Assembly (NCBI GenBank): GCA_034669145.1
Contig: JAXDNY010000072.1
Coordinates: 59,873-123,872 of the forward strand
From: PALSA-894 sp034669145
GTDB lineage: Bacteria > Pseudomonadota > Alphaproteobacteria > Rhizobiales > Xanthobacteraceae
Direction: 5' to 3'
Length of the DNA stretch: 64,000 bases
Shown: positions 45,401-52,301 of the stretch, piece after piece
Position numbering within the stretch: position 1 is the first letter of the stretch
How the letters are laid out: each line of letters opens with the position of its first letter
Position numbers and translations under genes: made by a program
The notes under the pieces: generated by a model
Seen by the model: the letters and a program-made list of their open reading frames with translations, nothing else
What the model was told of the DNA's origin: nothing
The model's database searches: none

Positions 45401-46642
45401 CGCAAGGCCGACGCCGGCGATGCCGATCTCGCCGAGTTCGCCCGGCGCGAGCGCGACCTCCTCGGTCGGATCGAGGATGACGATCGAATAGGTCGGGAGC
45501 GGAATGCCGATGGTGACCGGCTTGTCCGGCTTCAACTCGGTCAGCGTCGCGGTGACGGTCGCCTCGGTCGGCCCGTAGGAGTTGAGGATGCGGCGGCCGG
45601 AGCGGTACCAGCGCGCGACGAGGTTCTGCGGGCAAGCTTCGCCGCCGACCAGCAGGATACGCAATTCCGGCAAGTCCTGCTCGATCGTCGCCAGCAAGGT
45701 CGGGCAACAGGCCATCACGGTAACGCGGCGTTCGCGCAAGAAATCGGCGAGTTCGTCGCCGATCAGGCTCGACCCCGGCCTGCTCGGGACCAGCGTTGCG
45801 CCGGCCATCAGCGGCACCCAGATTTCCTCGATCGAAAAGTCGAAGGCGATGGTCATGCCTTGGAATACGCGATCGCCCGGCATGTAGCCGTAGAGCTCGG
45901 CGGCGACGCGCACGAAATTGCAGATGCTGGCGTGCGCAATGGCGACGCCCTTCGGGTTCCCCGTCGTGCCGGAGGTGTAGATGATGTAGCAAAGCGGATC
46001 GTATGTCGGCGCAACGCCCGTCACCGGCCCATTCGGCTGCGCATCGATTGCGCGCTGGGCGGTATCGAGGAAAGCTTTTCGGACTTCGAGCGGCGCAAGG
46101 CGCTCTTCAAAGCTTGCCATCGAAACGATCGCGCCGATTTCGGCATCGGCGACGATGTAGCGGATGCGGTCGACGGGAAACGAGGCGTCGAGCGGCACAT
46201 AGGCGGCATTGACCTTCATCACCGCCAGCATCGCGATGTAGGTTTCGGCGGACTTGTCGAATAACAGACCGACACGGTCGCCGGGCTTGATGCCCTGATC
46301 GATCAGGTAGCGCGCGACCTGGTTGGCGCGGCAATCGAGGTCACGATAGGTGAGGGCCGCGCCGTCGGTGATGACGGCGACACTCTCTGCGAAGCGGCTG
46401 CACGCGTCTTGGAGAAGGTGGTTCAGCCGTTCGCCCTGCTTCCACCGCACCGCGTTGTTGGTGTGCTCGCGGGTCACCACCTTCGGCGGACCAAAACGCA
46501 ACGCGACGGGTTCGCTCGCGCCGGGCGGTTGCGCGGGCGAGCGCAACGGGACGACCGGCGCGCCGGCCGATCGTTGGGCGCTCAGGTTTCGCTGGTCGCC
46601 AGGTGGATGCATGGCTTGCGCCCGTTCTCCGGCTCGGCTCAA
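42458..46642 (-). CDS. Pls/PosA family non-ribosomal peptide synthetase
   Basis: 1394 residues; an ATG at 46612 is a possible later start. Adenylation domain about residues 70-565: YIIYTSGTTGNPKG (A3), FDFSIEEIW with Asp268 for the alpha-amino group (A4), NSYGPTEATVTAT (A5), YRTGDLGR (A7), RIDTQVKIRGYRIELNEIE (A8) and Lys554 in SNKADHKKL (A10). Carrier domain: DDLGANSLL with Ser612. The rest alternates membrane segments with three soluble parts, two of them rich in left-handed beta-helix hexapeptides (IGRNVVM, IGDNTIL, IGANAFV). There is no condensation or thioesterase domain. This is the architecture of epsilon-poly-L-lysine synthetase and PosA, which polymerise one basic amino acid at the membrane. 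Substrate here is unknown. Confidence 0.9.
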   Translation of the reverse strand: MSRAGERAQAMHPPGDQRNLSAQRSAGAPVVPLRSPAQPPGASEPVALRFGPPKVVTREHTNNAVRWKQGERLNHLLQDACSRFAESVAVITDGAALTYRDLDCRANQVARYLIDQGIKPGDRVGLLFDKSAETYIAMLAVMKVNAAYVPLDASFPVDRIRYIVADAEIGAIVSMASFEERLAPLEVRKAFLDTAQRAIDAQPNGPVTGVAPTYDPLCYIIYTSGTTGNPKGVAIAHASICNFVRVAAELYGYMPGDRVFQGMTIAFDFSIEEIWVPLMAGATLVPSRPGSSLIGDELADFLRERRVTVMACCPTLLATIEQDLPELRILLVGGEACPQNLVARWYRSGRRILNSYGPTEATVTATLTELKPDKPVTIGIPLPTYSIVILDPTEEVALAPGELGEIGIAGVGLAIGYMNRDELTLKKFIRDFLNIQNNPTGRIYRTGDLGRIDENGEIEYRGRIDTQVKIRGYRIELNEIEAVLLDLPQIAQAAVTTFEPDPGVVEIVAYYAFKHGANLPINEISHALRTKLPAYMVPSYLEQLDVIPMTLSNKADHKKLPKPQVPRFSAGTNYVPPKTDYERILAAALANVLRVEHVSTEDHFFDDLGANSLLMARFCAVIRKNPGMSAGSMRDIYMNPTLATLATHLESSLGGFVATKREPFHVPSNLAYYTCGALQLAFYAVYTLFGLWVLDAGYQWVTATENTLEIYARSVVFAAGSFIVLTAVSIVAKWALIGRFKAQSIPIWSFAYFRFWAVKTLMRTSPAMAFTGTPIYNAYLRLMGARIGRNVVMSCRHGPVCPDLLTIGDNTILRKDTIVLGYRAQSNFIHIGPVEIGANAFVGEASVIDIDTAMGDNTQLGHASSLQSGQRVPDGKRYHGSPAVETTSDYCPIESMECGVLRTAFYSSLELAALFLVAVPVPILAYHLWEQYSAAGASAGLGISMLSLLGVSAAGFFGALILGLAAVYIIPRLCMMFLQVGVTYPTFGFHHLLQSVILRVSNSQFFCVLFGDSSFITTYMRHVGWNLNKVEQTGSNMGTNQRHDNPFLCSIGSGTMVSDGLSMINTHMSATSFQLAETKIGDNNYLGNDIFYPPNGRTGANVLLGTKAMIPIDGPVRENVGLLGSPAFEIPRMVDRDRDMNASVSEETRRVRLRQKNKYNFVTAVLFLMSRWMSVFAALVLWTAALAGYDRFGVFALLAATAAIAVAYLVFFVVIERASLHFARLAPKIASIYDPYFWFHERHWKLSESPITGLFSGTPFRVLLLRALGMKVGAKVFDCSRSITERTLTQVGDYANLNEGSVLQAHSLEEGVFKSDYIRLGNGCSVGPGAFVHYGVTMGDHVVLDADSFLMKGEVLDAHTGWRGNPAKLARRHTALDDTQSVTETRDDMAIAAE

Positions 46643-46948
46643 AAGGAAGTGAAACAGCCGAACGGTGCTGCGCTTCGCCCCCTATCCCCGCCACGAGAGA
46701 TAGATACTTGGCGATGAACCTGCAATGAACTCCCTGAAGAAATGCGAGTTATATCCGCTGCTTAACACATGTTCACGTTTCCATGAATCTACGTTCAGCG
46801 ACATGAACGTGATGCTGCGTTTGTTCGCGAAGGTGGCGCGAAATTCAGCGCGGTCGCAAGAACGCCGCGGCGGCGAAGGGACGATTCGCGGATGGCAATT
46901 TGACCCCTGTGGAGACGCGGGCTACCAACGCGGCGCACGGGTTTTGCA
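46643..46948. promoter_or_regulatory. Divergent NRPS/aroC intergenic region with repeated CATG..ACGT boxes
   Basis: These 306 bp hold the start regions of the NRPS operon (reverse) and aroC (forward) and no gene. Within 46768-46812 three similar boxes occur: CATGTTCACGT, CATGAATCTACGT and CATGAACGTG. They could be binding sites for a regulator of the NRPS operon. The local sequence is more AT-rich than the surroundings. Confidence 0.35.
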
Positions 46949-48064
46949 ATGTCGCACAATACCTTCGGCCACTTGTTTCGCGTCACCACGTTCGGCGAGA
47001 GCCACGGGGTCGCGCTCGGCTGCGTGGTCGACGGCTGCCCGCCCGGCATTGCGCTGACCGAGGGCGACATCCAGCCCTGGCTCGACAAGCGCCGCCCCGG
47101 CCAGTCGCGCTTCACCACGCAGCGGCGCGAGCCGGACACCGTGAAAATCCTCTCCGGCACCTTCCCGGACGAGAGCGGCCGCGCCGTCACCACTGGAACG
47201 CCGATTGCGCTGCTGATCGAGAATTGCGATGCGCGTTCAAAGGATTACTCGGAGATCAAGGACACGTACCGCCCGAGCCACGCCGACTACACCTACGACG
47301 CAAAGTACGGCATCCGCGACTATCGCGGCGGCGGGCGGCAATCGGCGCGCGAGACCGCGGCGCGGGTCGCGGCCGGTGCGATCGCGCGCAAAATCGTGCC
47401 CGGCATGACGGTGCGCGGCGCGCTGGTGCAACTCGGACCGCACAAAATCGACCGCGCACGGTGGGACTGGGGCCACGTCGTAGAAAGCCCATTCTTCTCT
47501 CCCGACGCGGGCAGCGAACAATTGTTCAGCGACTTCCTTGACGGCGTACGCAAACGAGGTTCCTCGGTCGGCGCCGTGATCGAGGTTACGGCCGACAATA
47601 TCCCCGCGGGGCTCGGCGCCCCGGTCTACGGCAAGCTCGATGCCGATCTGGCCGGCGCGCTGATGGGCATCAATGCCGTGAAGGGCGTCGAGATCGGCGA
47701 CGGCTTTGCCACCGCCGCGATGAGCGGAGAAGACAACGCCGACGAGATGCGCATGGGTAATGACGGCCGCCCGCGCTTTCTCGCCAACCACGCGGGCGGA
47801 ATCCTCGGCGGGATCTCGACCGGCCAGCCGGTCGTCATGCGCTTCGCCGTGAAGCCGACCTCCTCGATCCTTTCGCCGCGCCTCACCGTCGACCGCTACG
47901 GCAATGAGACCGAGATCGTCACCAAGGGCCGCCACGATCCGTGCGTCGGCATTCGCGCGGTGCCGATCGGCGAAGCCATGGTGGCGTGTGTGATCGCGGA
48001 TCACTATCTGCGCCACAGGGGCCAGGTGGGCGAAGCGCCGCAGTGGCCGTTCGAGAAGCCATGA
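46949..48064 (+). CDS. aroC: Chorismate synthase
   Basis: 371 residues. The start MSHNTFGHLFRVTTFGESHG contains signature 1; GGGRQSARETAARVAAGA is the second conserved site, and GILGGISTGQPVVMRFAVKPTSS the third. FMN-dependent last step of the shikimate pathway: EPSP to chorismate. Stop and the next gene's ATG overlap (ATGA), so ribB is translationally coupled. Confidence 0.96.
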   Translation: MSHNTFGHLFRVTTFGESHGVALGCVVDGCPPGIALTEGDIQPWLDKRRPGQSRFTTQRREPDTVKILSGTFPDESGRAVTTGTPIALLIENCDARSKDYSEIKDTYRPSHADYTYDAKYGIRDYRGGGRQSARETAARVAAGAIARKIVPGMTVRGALVQLGPHKIDRARWDWGHVVESPFFSPDAGSEQLFSDFLDGVRKRGSSVGAVIEVTADNIPAGLGAPVYGKLDADLAGALMGINAVKGVEIGDGFATAAMSGEDNADEMRMGNDGRPRFLANHAGGILGGISTGQPVVMRFAVKPTSSILSPRLTVDRYGNETEIVTKGRHDPCVGIRAVPIGEAMVACVIADHYLRHRGQVGEAPQWPFEKP

Positions 48065-49152
48065 CCGATACGCAAGCTCACGTCACTGCAACCATCGAAG
48101 CCTTCGCTCGCGGCGAAATCGTGGTCGTCACCGACGACAATGACCGCGAGAACGAGGGCGATCTGGTGATGGCCGCCGTGCACGCCACGCCGGAAAAAAT
48201 GGCGTTCATCATCCGCAACACCTGCGGCATCGTCTGCACGCCGCTGCCGGCCGAGACCGCGCACCGCCTGCGTCTTGCGCCGATGGTCGCCGACAACGAC
48301 GCGCCGCACGGCACCGCCTTCACGGTCACGGTCGACTACAAGCACGGCACCACCACCGGCATCTCGGCCGAGGACCGCACCGCGACGGTGCGTGCTCTCG
48401 CCAACGGCAACGCGGGCGCCGCCGACTTCGTGCGCCCCGGGCACATTTTTCCGCTGATCGCCAAGGACGGCGGCGTGCTGATGCGCTCCGGGCACACCGA
48501 GGCGACGATCGACCTGTGCCGGCTCGCCCACCTCGAGCCGGTCGGCGTCATCTGCGAACTGGTCAACGACGACGGCACCGTGATGCGCGGACCGCAGATC
48601 AAGGCCTTCGCCGAAAAGCACAAGCTACAGCACATCTCGGTCGCCGACCTGATCGCCTATCGGCAGGCGCGCGAAAAGCTGGTCGAGCGCGTCGGCGAGT
48701 TCACTGTCGAAACCTCGATCGGCATGCTCAAGGGCTACGGCTACGTGACGCCGTTCGACAAGGTGCACCACATGGCGCTGGTGCACGGCCGCATCGGCGA
48801 CGGCGCCGACGTTCCGACCCGGCTGCATCGCGCCAACGTCATCGCCGACATGTTCGGCGGCGCGAAAAGCGTCAACGCCGCGCTCGCGCGCTTCAAGCAG
48901 GCCGGCCGCGGCGTCATCGTGGTCTTGCGCGACGGCGCCGCCGGCGTGCCGGTGCAGGCGCTGCCGCAGGACGGCGAGAGCGCCGCCGAAGCCGCGCGCA
49001 CGCGCCAGTGGCGCGAGGTCGGGCTCGGCGCGCAGATCCTGAAGGACCTCGGCGTGCGCTCGATCCGGCTGCTGTCGACCAGCCAGCACACTTACGTGGG
49101 CTTGAGCGGGTTCGGAATCGAGATCACCGCGACGGAGGGGCTGGAGGGGTAG
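48061..49152 (+). CDS. ribB: 3,4-dihydroxy-2-butanone 4-phosphate synthase with a degenerate GCH II-like domain
   Basis: 363 residues from the ATG at 48061. Residues about 8-205 are the DHBP synthase: VTDDNDRENEGDLVMAA, DFVRPGHIFPLIAKDGGVLMRSGHTEATIDLCR. It forms the four-carbon precursor of riboflavin. Residues 210-363 align with GTP cyclohydrolase II (RTRQWREVGLGAQIL, IRLLSTSQHTYVGLSGFGI) but the zinc-site cysteines and HSECLTGD-type motif are absent, so that activity is not expected. Such RibB variants (RibBX) are known in Proteobacteria. Its last 156 bp is repeated at 49903. Confidence 0.94.
   Translation: MTDTQAHVTATIEAFARGEIVVVTDDNDRENEGDLVMAAVHATPEKMAFIIRNTCGIVCTPLPAETAHRLRLAPMVADNDAPHGTAFTVTVDYKHGTTTGISAEDRTATVRALANGNAGAADFVRPGHIFPLIAKDGGVLMRSGHTEATIDLCRLAHLEPVGVICELVNDDGTVMRGPQIKAFAEKHKLQHISVADLIAYRQAREKLVERVGEFTVETSIGMLKGYGYVTPFDKVHHMALVHGRIGDGADVPTRLHRANVIADMFGGAKSVNAALARFKQAGRGVIVVLRDGAAGVPVQALPQDGESAAEAARTRQWREVGLGAQILKDLGVRSIRLLSTSQHTYVGLSGFGIEITATEGLEG
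48997..49152 (+). repeat. Direct repeat copy 1 (3' end of ribB)
   Basis: This 156-bp segment, ending exactly at the ribB stop, recurs at 49903-50058 with 11 substitutions and no gap (about 93% identical by eye). The two copies bracket a toxin-antitoxin pair. Confidence 0.93.
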
Positions 49153-49164
49153 CGCCCGCTTGTG

Positions 49165-49193
49165 CTCTATATAAAACTCTATATATCTAGATA
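49165..49193 (+). promoter_or_regulatory. Operator/promoter of the toxin-antitoxin pair
   Basis: An AT-rich block contains two CTCTATATA direct repeats (49165-49173, 49178-49186) and the palindrome TATCTAGATA (49184-49193), just 9 nt before the toxin ATG. It is a likely autoregulatory site for the XRE antitoxin. Confidence 0.5.
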
Positions 49194-49202
49194 ATTCGAC
49201 CG

Positions 49203-49568
49203 ATGCCAAAGAGTCTCGTCTGGATCGCTTCCAGCCGCCGCGACATGCGGGCCTTGCCGAAAGAGGTTCGGCGTACCTTCGGCGTCGCGCTGTTTGCCGT
49301 CCAGGGCGGCGAGACGCCACCGATCGCGAAGCCGCTGCGCGGCTTTGGTGGCGCCGGCGTCCTTGAATTGATCGAGGACGATGCTGGCGGCACCTACCGC
49401 GCGGTCTACACGGTGCGTTTCACGACGGCCGTCTACGTGCTGCACGTGTTCCAGAAGAAATCGAAGCGAGGCAGAGAAACGTCGCGGCAAGACATCGATT
49501 TGATCAAGCAGCGCCTCGGTCGCGCTGCCGAACTGCATGCGATGCGAATGAAGGAGGGCCTTCAGTGA
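49203..49568 (+). CDS. Gp49-like RelE/ParE-family toxin
   Basis: 121 residues. LVWIASSRRDMRALPKEVRRTFG, ARP-like region IAKPLRGFGGAGVLELIED, GTYRAVYTVRF and VYVLHVFQKKSKRGRET are the phage-derived Gp49 (DUF891) pattern of RelE-fold toxins. The toxin comes first and the antitoxin overlaps it by 4 bp (GTGA), as in HigBA-type modules. It lies between two copies of the ribB end. Confidence 0.9.
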   Translation: MPKSLVWIASSRRDMRALPKEVRRTFGVALFAVQGGETPPIAKPLRGFGGAGVLELIEDDAGGTYRAVYTVRFTTAVYVLHVFQKKSKRGRETSRQDIDLIKQRLGRAAELHAMRMKEGLQ

Positions 49569-49897
49569 AGCGCAAACCCGATTTTGAGGTGAGCAGCGGC
49601 AACGTGTTTGCCGATCTCGGCTTCCGCAATTCCAAGCAGGAGCTTCTCAAGGCGAAGCTCACGGTGGAAATCTACAAGCTGCTCAAGAAACGCGGTTTGC
49701 GACAGCAGCAGGCCGCGAAACTGCTTGGCACCACGCAGGCTCAGGTTTCCGCGCTAATGCGCTGCAAGCCGGTATCGGTTTCCGTTGGCCGTTTGATGGA
49801 GTTTCTCACCGTATTGGGTCAGGACATTGAGGTGACGCTGAAGCCCACAGCGCGGCGCAAGGTTGGCGATATGTCGGTAGTGGTGGAGGCTACCTGA
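49565..49897 (+). CDS. XRE-family antitoxin
   Basis: 110 residues from a GTG that overlaps the toxin stop. N-terminal FEVSSGNVFADLGFRNSKQELLKAKLTVEIY is typical of antitoxins paired with Gp49-like toxins; the helix-turn-helix is KLLKKRGLRQQQAAKLLGTTQAQVSALMRCK. It should bind the toxin and repress the operon. Ends 5 bp before the second ribB-end copy. Confidence 0.92.
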   Translation: MKRKPDFEVSSGNVFADLGFRNSKQELLKAKLTVEIYKLLKKRGLRQQQAAKLLGTTQAQVSALMRCKPVSVSVGRLMEFLTVLGQDIEVTLKPTARRKVGDMSVVVEAT

Positions 49898-49902
49898 ACG
49901 CT

Positions 49903-50058
49903 CGCACGCGCCAGTGGCGCAAAGTAAGGCTCGGCGCGCAGATTTTGAAGGACCTCGGCGTGCGCTCGATCCGGCTGCTGTCGACCACCCAGCACACTTA
50001 CGTGGGCCTGAGCGGGTTCGGGATCGAGATTACGGCGACGGAGGGGCTGGAGGGGTAG
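49903..50058 (+). pseudogene. Duplicated 3' fragment of ribB
   Basis: Copy 2 of the 156-bp repeat. It encodes the last 51 residues of RibB in an intact frame (TRQWRKVRLGAQILKDLG, ending TEGLEG and a stop) but has no start and no upstream domain, so it is a remnant. The 11 differences from copy 1 show the duplication is not very recent. Confidence 0.9.
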
Positions 50059-50220
50059 CGGTGGGGGTAGCGGTGCGGTGCTTGGCGAACACCGCCTCGA
50101 TCTCTTCCGCAGTCGCGACCTCGCCGCGCCGGACTGCTGCGAGCGCTTCGTCGATTTTGCGCGTTCCCCGCTCGTCGCACGATACGTGACCATTCTGACT
50201 TCTCTTTCGATGTCGGTCAT
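50030..50220 (-). pseudogene. Frameshifted antitoxin remnant
   Basis: From the ATG at 50220 the frame reads MTDIEREVRMVTYRATSGERAK and then loses sense. One base shift at the A-run near 50158 restores IDEALAAVRRGEVATAEEIEAVFAKHR, an ending typical of small ribbon-helix-helix/CopG-like antitoxins. A single-base deletion thus broke the gene. After the Arg the frame runs into the ribB fragment. No partner toxin is seen next to it. Confidence 0.6.
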
Positions 50221-50244
50221 TGCCGGAGAATAATACCCGGTCCG

Positions 50245-50273
50245 TAGGGTGGGCAAAGCGAAGCGTGCCCACC
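50245..50273. repeat. REP-like palindrome, left copy
   Basis: TAGGGTGGGCAAAGCGAAGC followed by GTGCCCACC; itself a hairpin (GGTGGGC-type arms). An inverted copy lies at 51320-51354, on the other side of one gene. This sequence type is widespread in Bradyrhizobium-like genomes (from memory). Confidence 0.8.
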
Positions 50274-50332
50274 GATGTTATGCGCTCAACGCGCGTCTTC
50301 CAGACGTAATTCTCAAGCCTATATGTAGCCCT

Positions 50333-51261
50333 ATGGCCACTCAACTCGATTTGCGACTTCAGCGAATTTCCGAACTCGAAGCAAAGTGTCGCGATGCCCT
50401 GCGATACAGCTCGGTCGTTGATCGGATCAACTTGAAAAAAGGTGCGTACGAGAAAATATGCGCTCTGTTGGACTTTATCGGCGATTCGGAGAACGCGCTA
50501 TTGAGCGTCATCTCACCTGAGAAGCGTAAATCTATCGATTCATATTTTCTCGCATATGGAATTCTTCAGGTTCTCTACTCACGGCAGGTTGCCGCACGCG
50601 CAGTATTGGAATCTCTCGGCCTTGATGCTCCGAGAGCCCTCACTCAACCAAATACGCTTACTACCGCACGCGCTCGTGTCATTGGCCATCCAATCACAAG
50701 CAGCAATGCTGCACACGTGATCGTGCGACACACGCTGAGTAACGACGGATTCGAGTACTGGTCATATCAAGGGAGCCAGACAAAACGGGGAAACTTGGTG
50801 GAGTACGAGGGGTTGCTAGAGACTCACCTTAGAGCGATGGAGGTCGCGATGGAGATGCTCTACGCTCACATCGCCGGATTTGAGAATGAACGGCGGCGCG
50901 AAATGCGAAGCAATCCTCTCTCTCCAACGCTTCGGGGAGTTCCTTACCTAACTCACCAGCTTGGCGCCGCGCTAGTCGAAGAAAGGTACGGGCAAACTTT
51001 CAACGCAACCATGTCGACCCTAGTGGCCGCACTGGCAAAATTTCGTGTCGAGCTAGCGAAACGCTACAGTGAGGAAACTACAGCCTATGAAGTTGATCAT
51101 GTGATTGAAGGGCTACGCATGTTGAAGTCGCTATTTCCGCCGAAGAACTCGAAAGCGGTCACCGTTACAGGATCGTCGCCGAAGGCGTCGACGTTGGCAT
51201 TCGTCACCTCATACAAATGGCCGAGGACATTGATGAGCAGGAGAAAGATGACCTCACGTGA
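50333..51261 (+). pseudogene. Unrecognised low-GC gene with a probable frameshift
   Basis: The ATG at 50333 begins MATQLDLRLQRISELEAKCR and a coherent, mostly helical protein of about 260 residues (e.g. SVISPEKRKSIDSYFLAYGI, HVIVRHTLSNDGFEYWSYQG, DHVIEGLRMLKS). Near 51120-51145 sense moves to the -1 frame, reading AISAEELESGHRYRIVAEGV and IRHLIQMAEDIDEQEKDDLT before a TGA at 51261. The original frame runs on but becomes antisense to the next gene. I do not recognise the protein. GC is lower than in neighbours, and inverted REP-like repeats flank it, so it is probably acquired. A sequencing error instead of a real frameshift cannot be excluded. Confidence 0.6.
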
Positions 51262-51319
51262 GCAAAGGGGTTGCAGGGTTAACCGAGGTATAGACGCCGC
51301 ACGTGAAATTTCAGTATTT

Positions 51320-51354
51320 GGTGGGCACGGCGCTTTGCGCCTTTGCCCACCCTA
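51320..51354. repeat. REP-like palindrome, right copy (inverted)
   Basis: GGTGGGCACGGCGCTTTGCG and onward to CTTTGCCCACCCTAC, the inverted counterpart of 50245-50273 with a 6-nt longer loop. It reaches the 3' end of the reverse XRE gene. Confidence 0.8.
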
Positions 51355-51594
51355 CAGCTTCCCCCGTTCCGGCTTCGCGAACAGTGCATCCACCTCGACG
51401 CCGAGCACGCGGCCGATGCGCTCTATGCTGTCCATCGTCGGGTTCGCCTTGGAGAGCTCGATTGCGCTCACCTGGCCTTGCGTGAGGCCGGCTTCTGCCG
51501 CGAGCTTGCTCTGCGACAAGCGGCGCAACGCACGCAGCCACCGCACATTGTGTGCGAGCGCGTCGCGGGTCGAATCAAGACGGTGTGATTCCAT
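51352..51594 (-). CDS. Small XRE-family DNA-binding protein
   Basis: 80 residues from the ATG at 51594. Helix-turn-helix NVRWLRALRRLSQSKLAAEAGLTQGQVSAIELSKANPTMDSIERI covers most of it. It is divergent from a second XRE regulator at 51769 across a 174-bp AT-rich gap, and its 3' end abuts the right REP-like repeat. It may regulate its own gene and the divergent one. Confidence 0.85.
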   Translation of the reverse strand: MESHRLDSTRDALAHNVRWLRALRRLSQSKLAAEAGLTQGQVSAIELSKANPTMDSIERIGRVLGVEVDALFAKPERGKL

Positions 51595-51768
51595 GCCGCC
51601 GCCTATCAATACGGTGGCAAGAAAGCCCGCAACACATCTAAACGCGTAAATTACACAGTATATTGGATAATTGCATGATTATCTGACATGTATTCCACTT
51701 AAAACTATACTGGTGCGCTAGTTTTAATATATAGCGCGAGTTGCGTACTCGCAATCTCAGAGGCTCAT

Positions 51769-52134
51769 ATGACCAAACGCCGCGCGACCCCAGAAGATGT
51801 CGCCATCGGGGAAAAGGTGCGCGCGCTCCGGCTCGACCGTGGGCTATCACAGAGCGAGCTTGGGGAGCGCGTCGGCGTGACGTTCCAGCAACTGCAGAAA
51901 TACGAGAAGGGCGTAAACCGCGTTTCGGCCGGGCGGCTTGTGCGCGTCGCGGCGGCGCTCAATGTGCCTATCATGGCGTTCTACGACGCCGCCGAGCGCC
52001 ACGGGAGCAAGCAGAGCTTCTCCTATTTGCAAACGCGCGGCGCGGTGCGCCTCGTGCGCGCCTATGGGGATATCCCGGCGCGCGGGTCGAAGGCGGCGCT
52101 GGTCACGCTCGCCGAGGCGCTGGCGCGCAAATAG
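51769..52134 (+). CDS. XRE-family transcriptional regulator
   Basis: 121 residues. HTH: IGEKVRALRLDRGLSQSELGERVGVTFQQLQKYEKGVNRVSAGRL, a form common in alphaproteobacteria (related to SinR/Xre regulators of about 130 residues). The C-terminus (LQTRGAVRLVRAYGDIP, ALVTLAEALARK) is the usual short tail. The AT-rich upstream region 51595-51768 probably carries the divergent promoters. Confidence 0.9.
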   Translation: MTKRRATPEDVAIGEKVRALRLDRGLSQSELGERVGVTFQQLQKYEKGVNRVSAGRLVRVAAALNVPIMAFYDAAERHGSKQSFSYLQTRGAVRLVRAYGDIPARGSKAALVTLAEALARK

Positions 52135-52143
52135 CGGGCGTAG

Positions 52144-52221
52144 CCCGCACCGAGCGAAGCGCAATGCGGGGCCGGTCTGGCGGCGAAGCACCCCGGATTT
52201 CGCTGCGCTTCATCCGGGCTA
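52144..52221. repeat. Pair of REP-like hairpins
   Basis: CCCGCA...TGCGGG at 52144-52170 and CCCGGAT...ATCCGGG at 52192-52218, the second with a TTCGCTGCGCTTC loop. The second hairpin recurs at 56699-56724 with one base missing. It lies just after the XRE stop and may terminate its transcript. Confidence 0.8.
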
Positions 52222-52301
52222 CGACACAGGCCGCTTTCGCGCGTGCGCCCAACAGCGTATTCAAGGTACGGCGTGTTCAACGTCCGTTGCCCGAGGACAT
52301 C

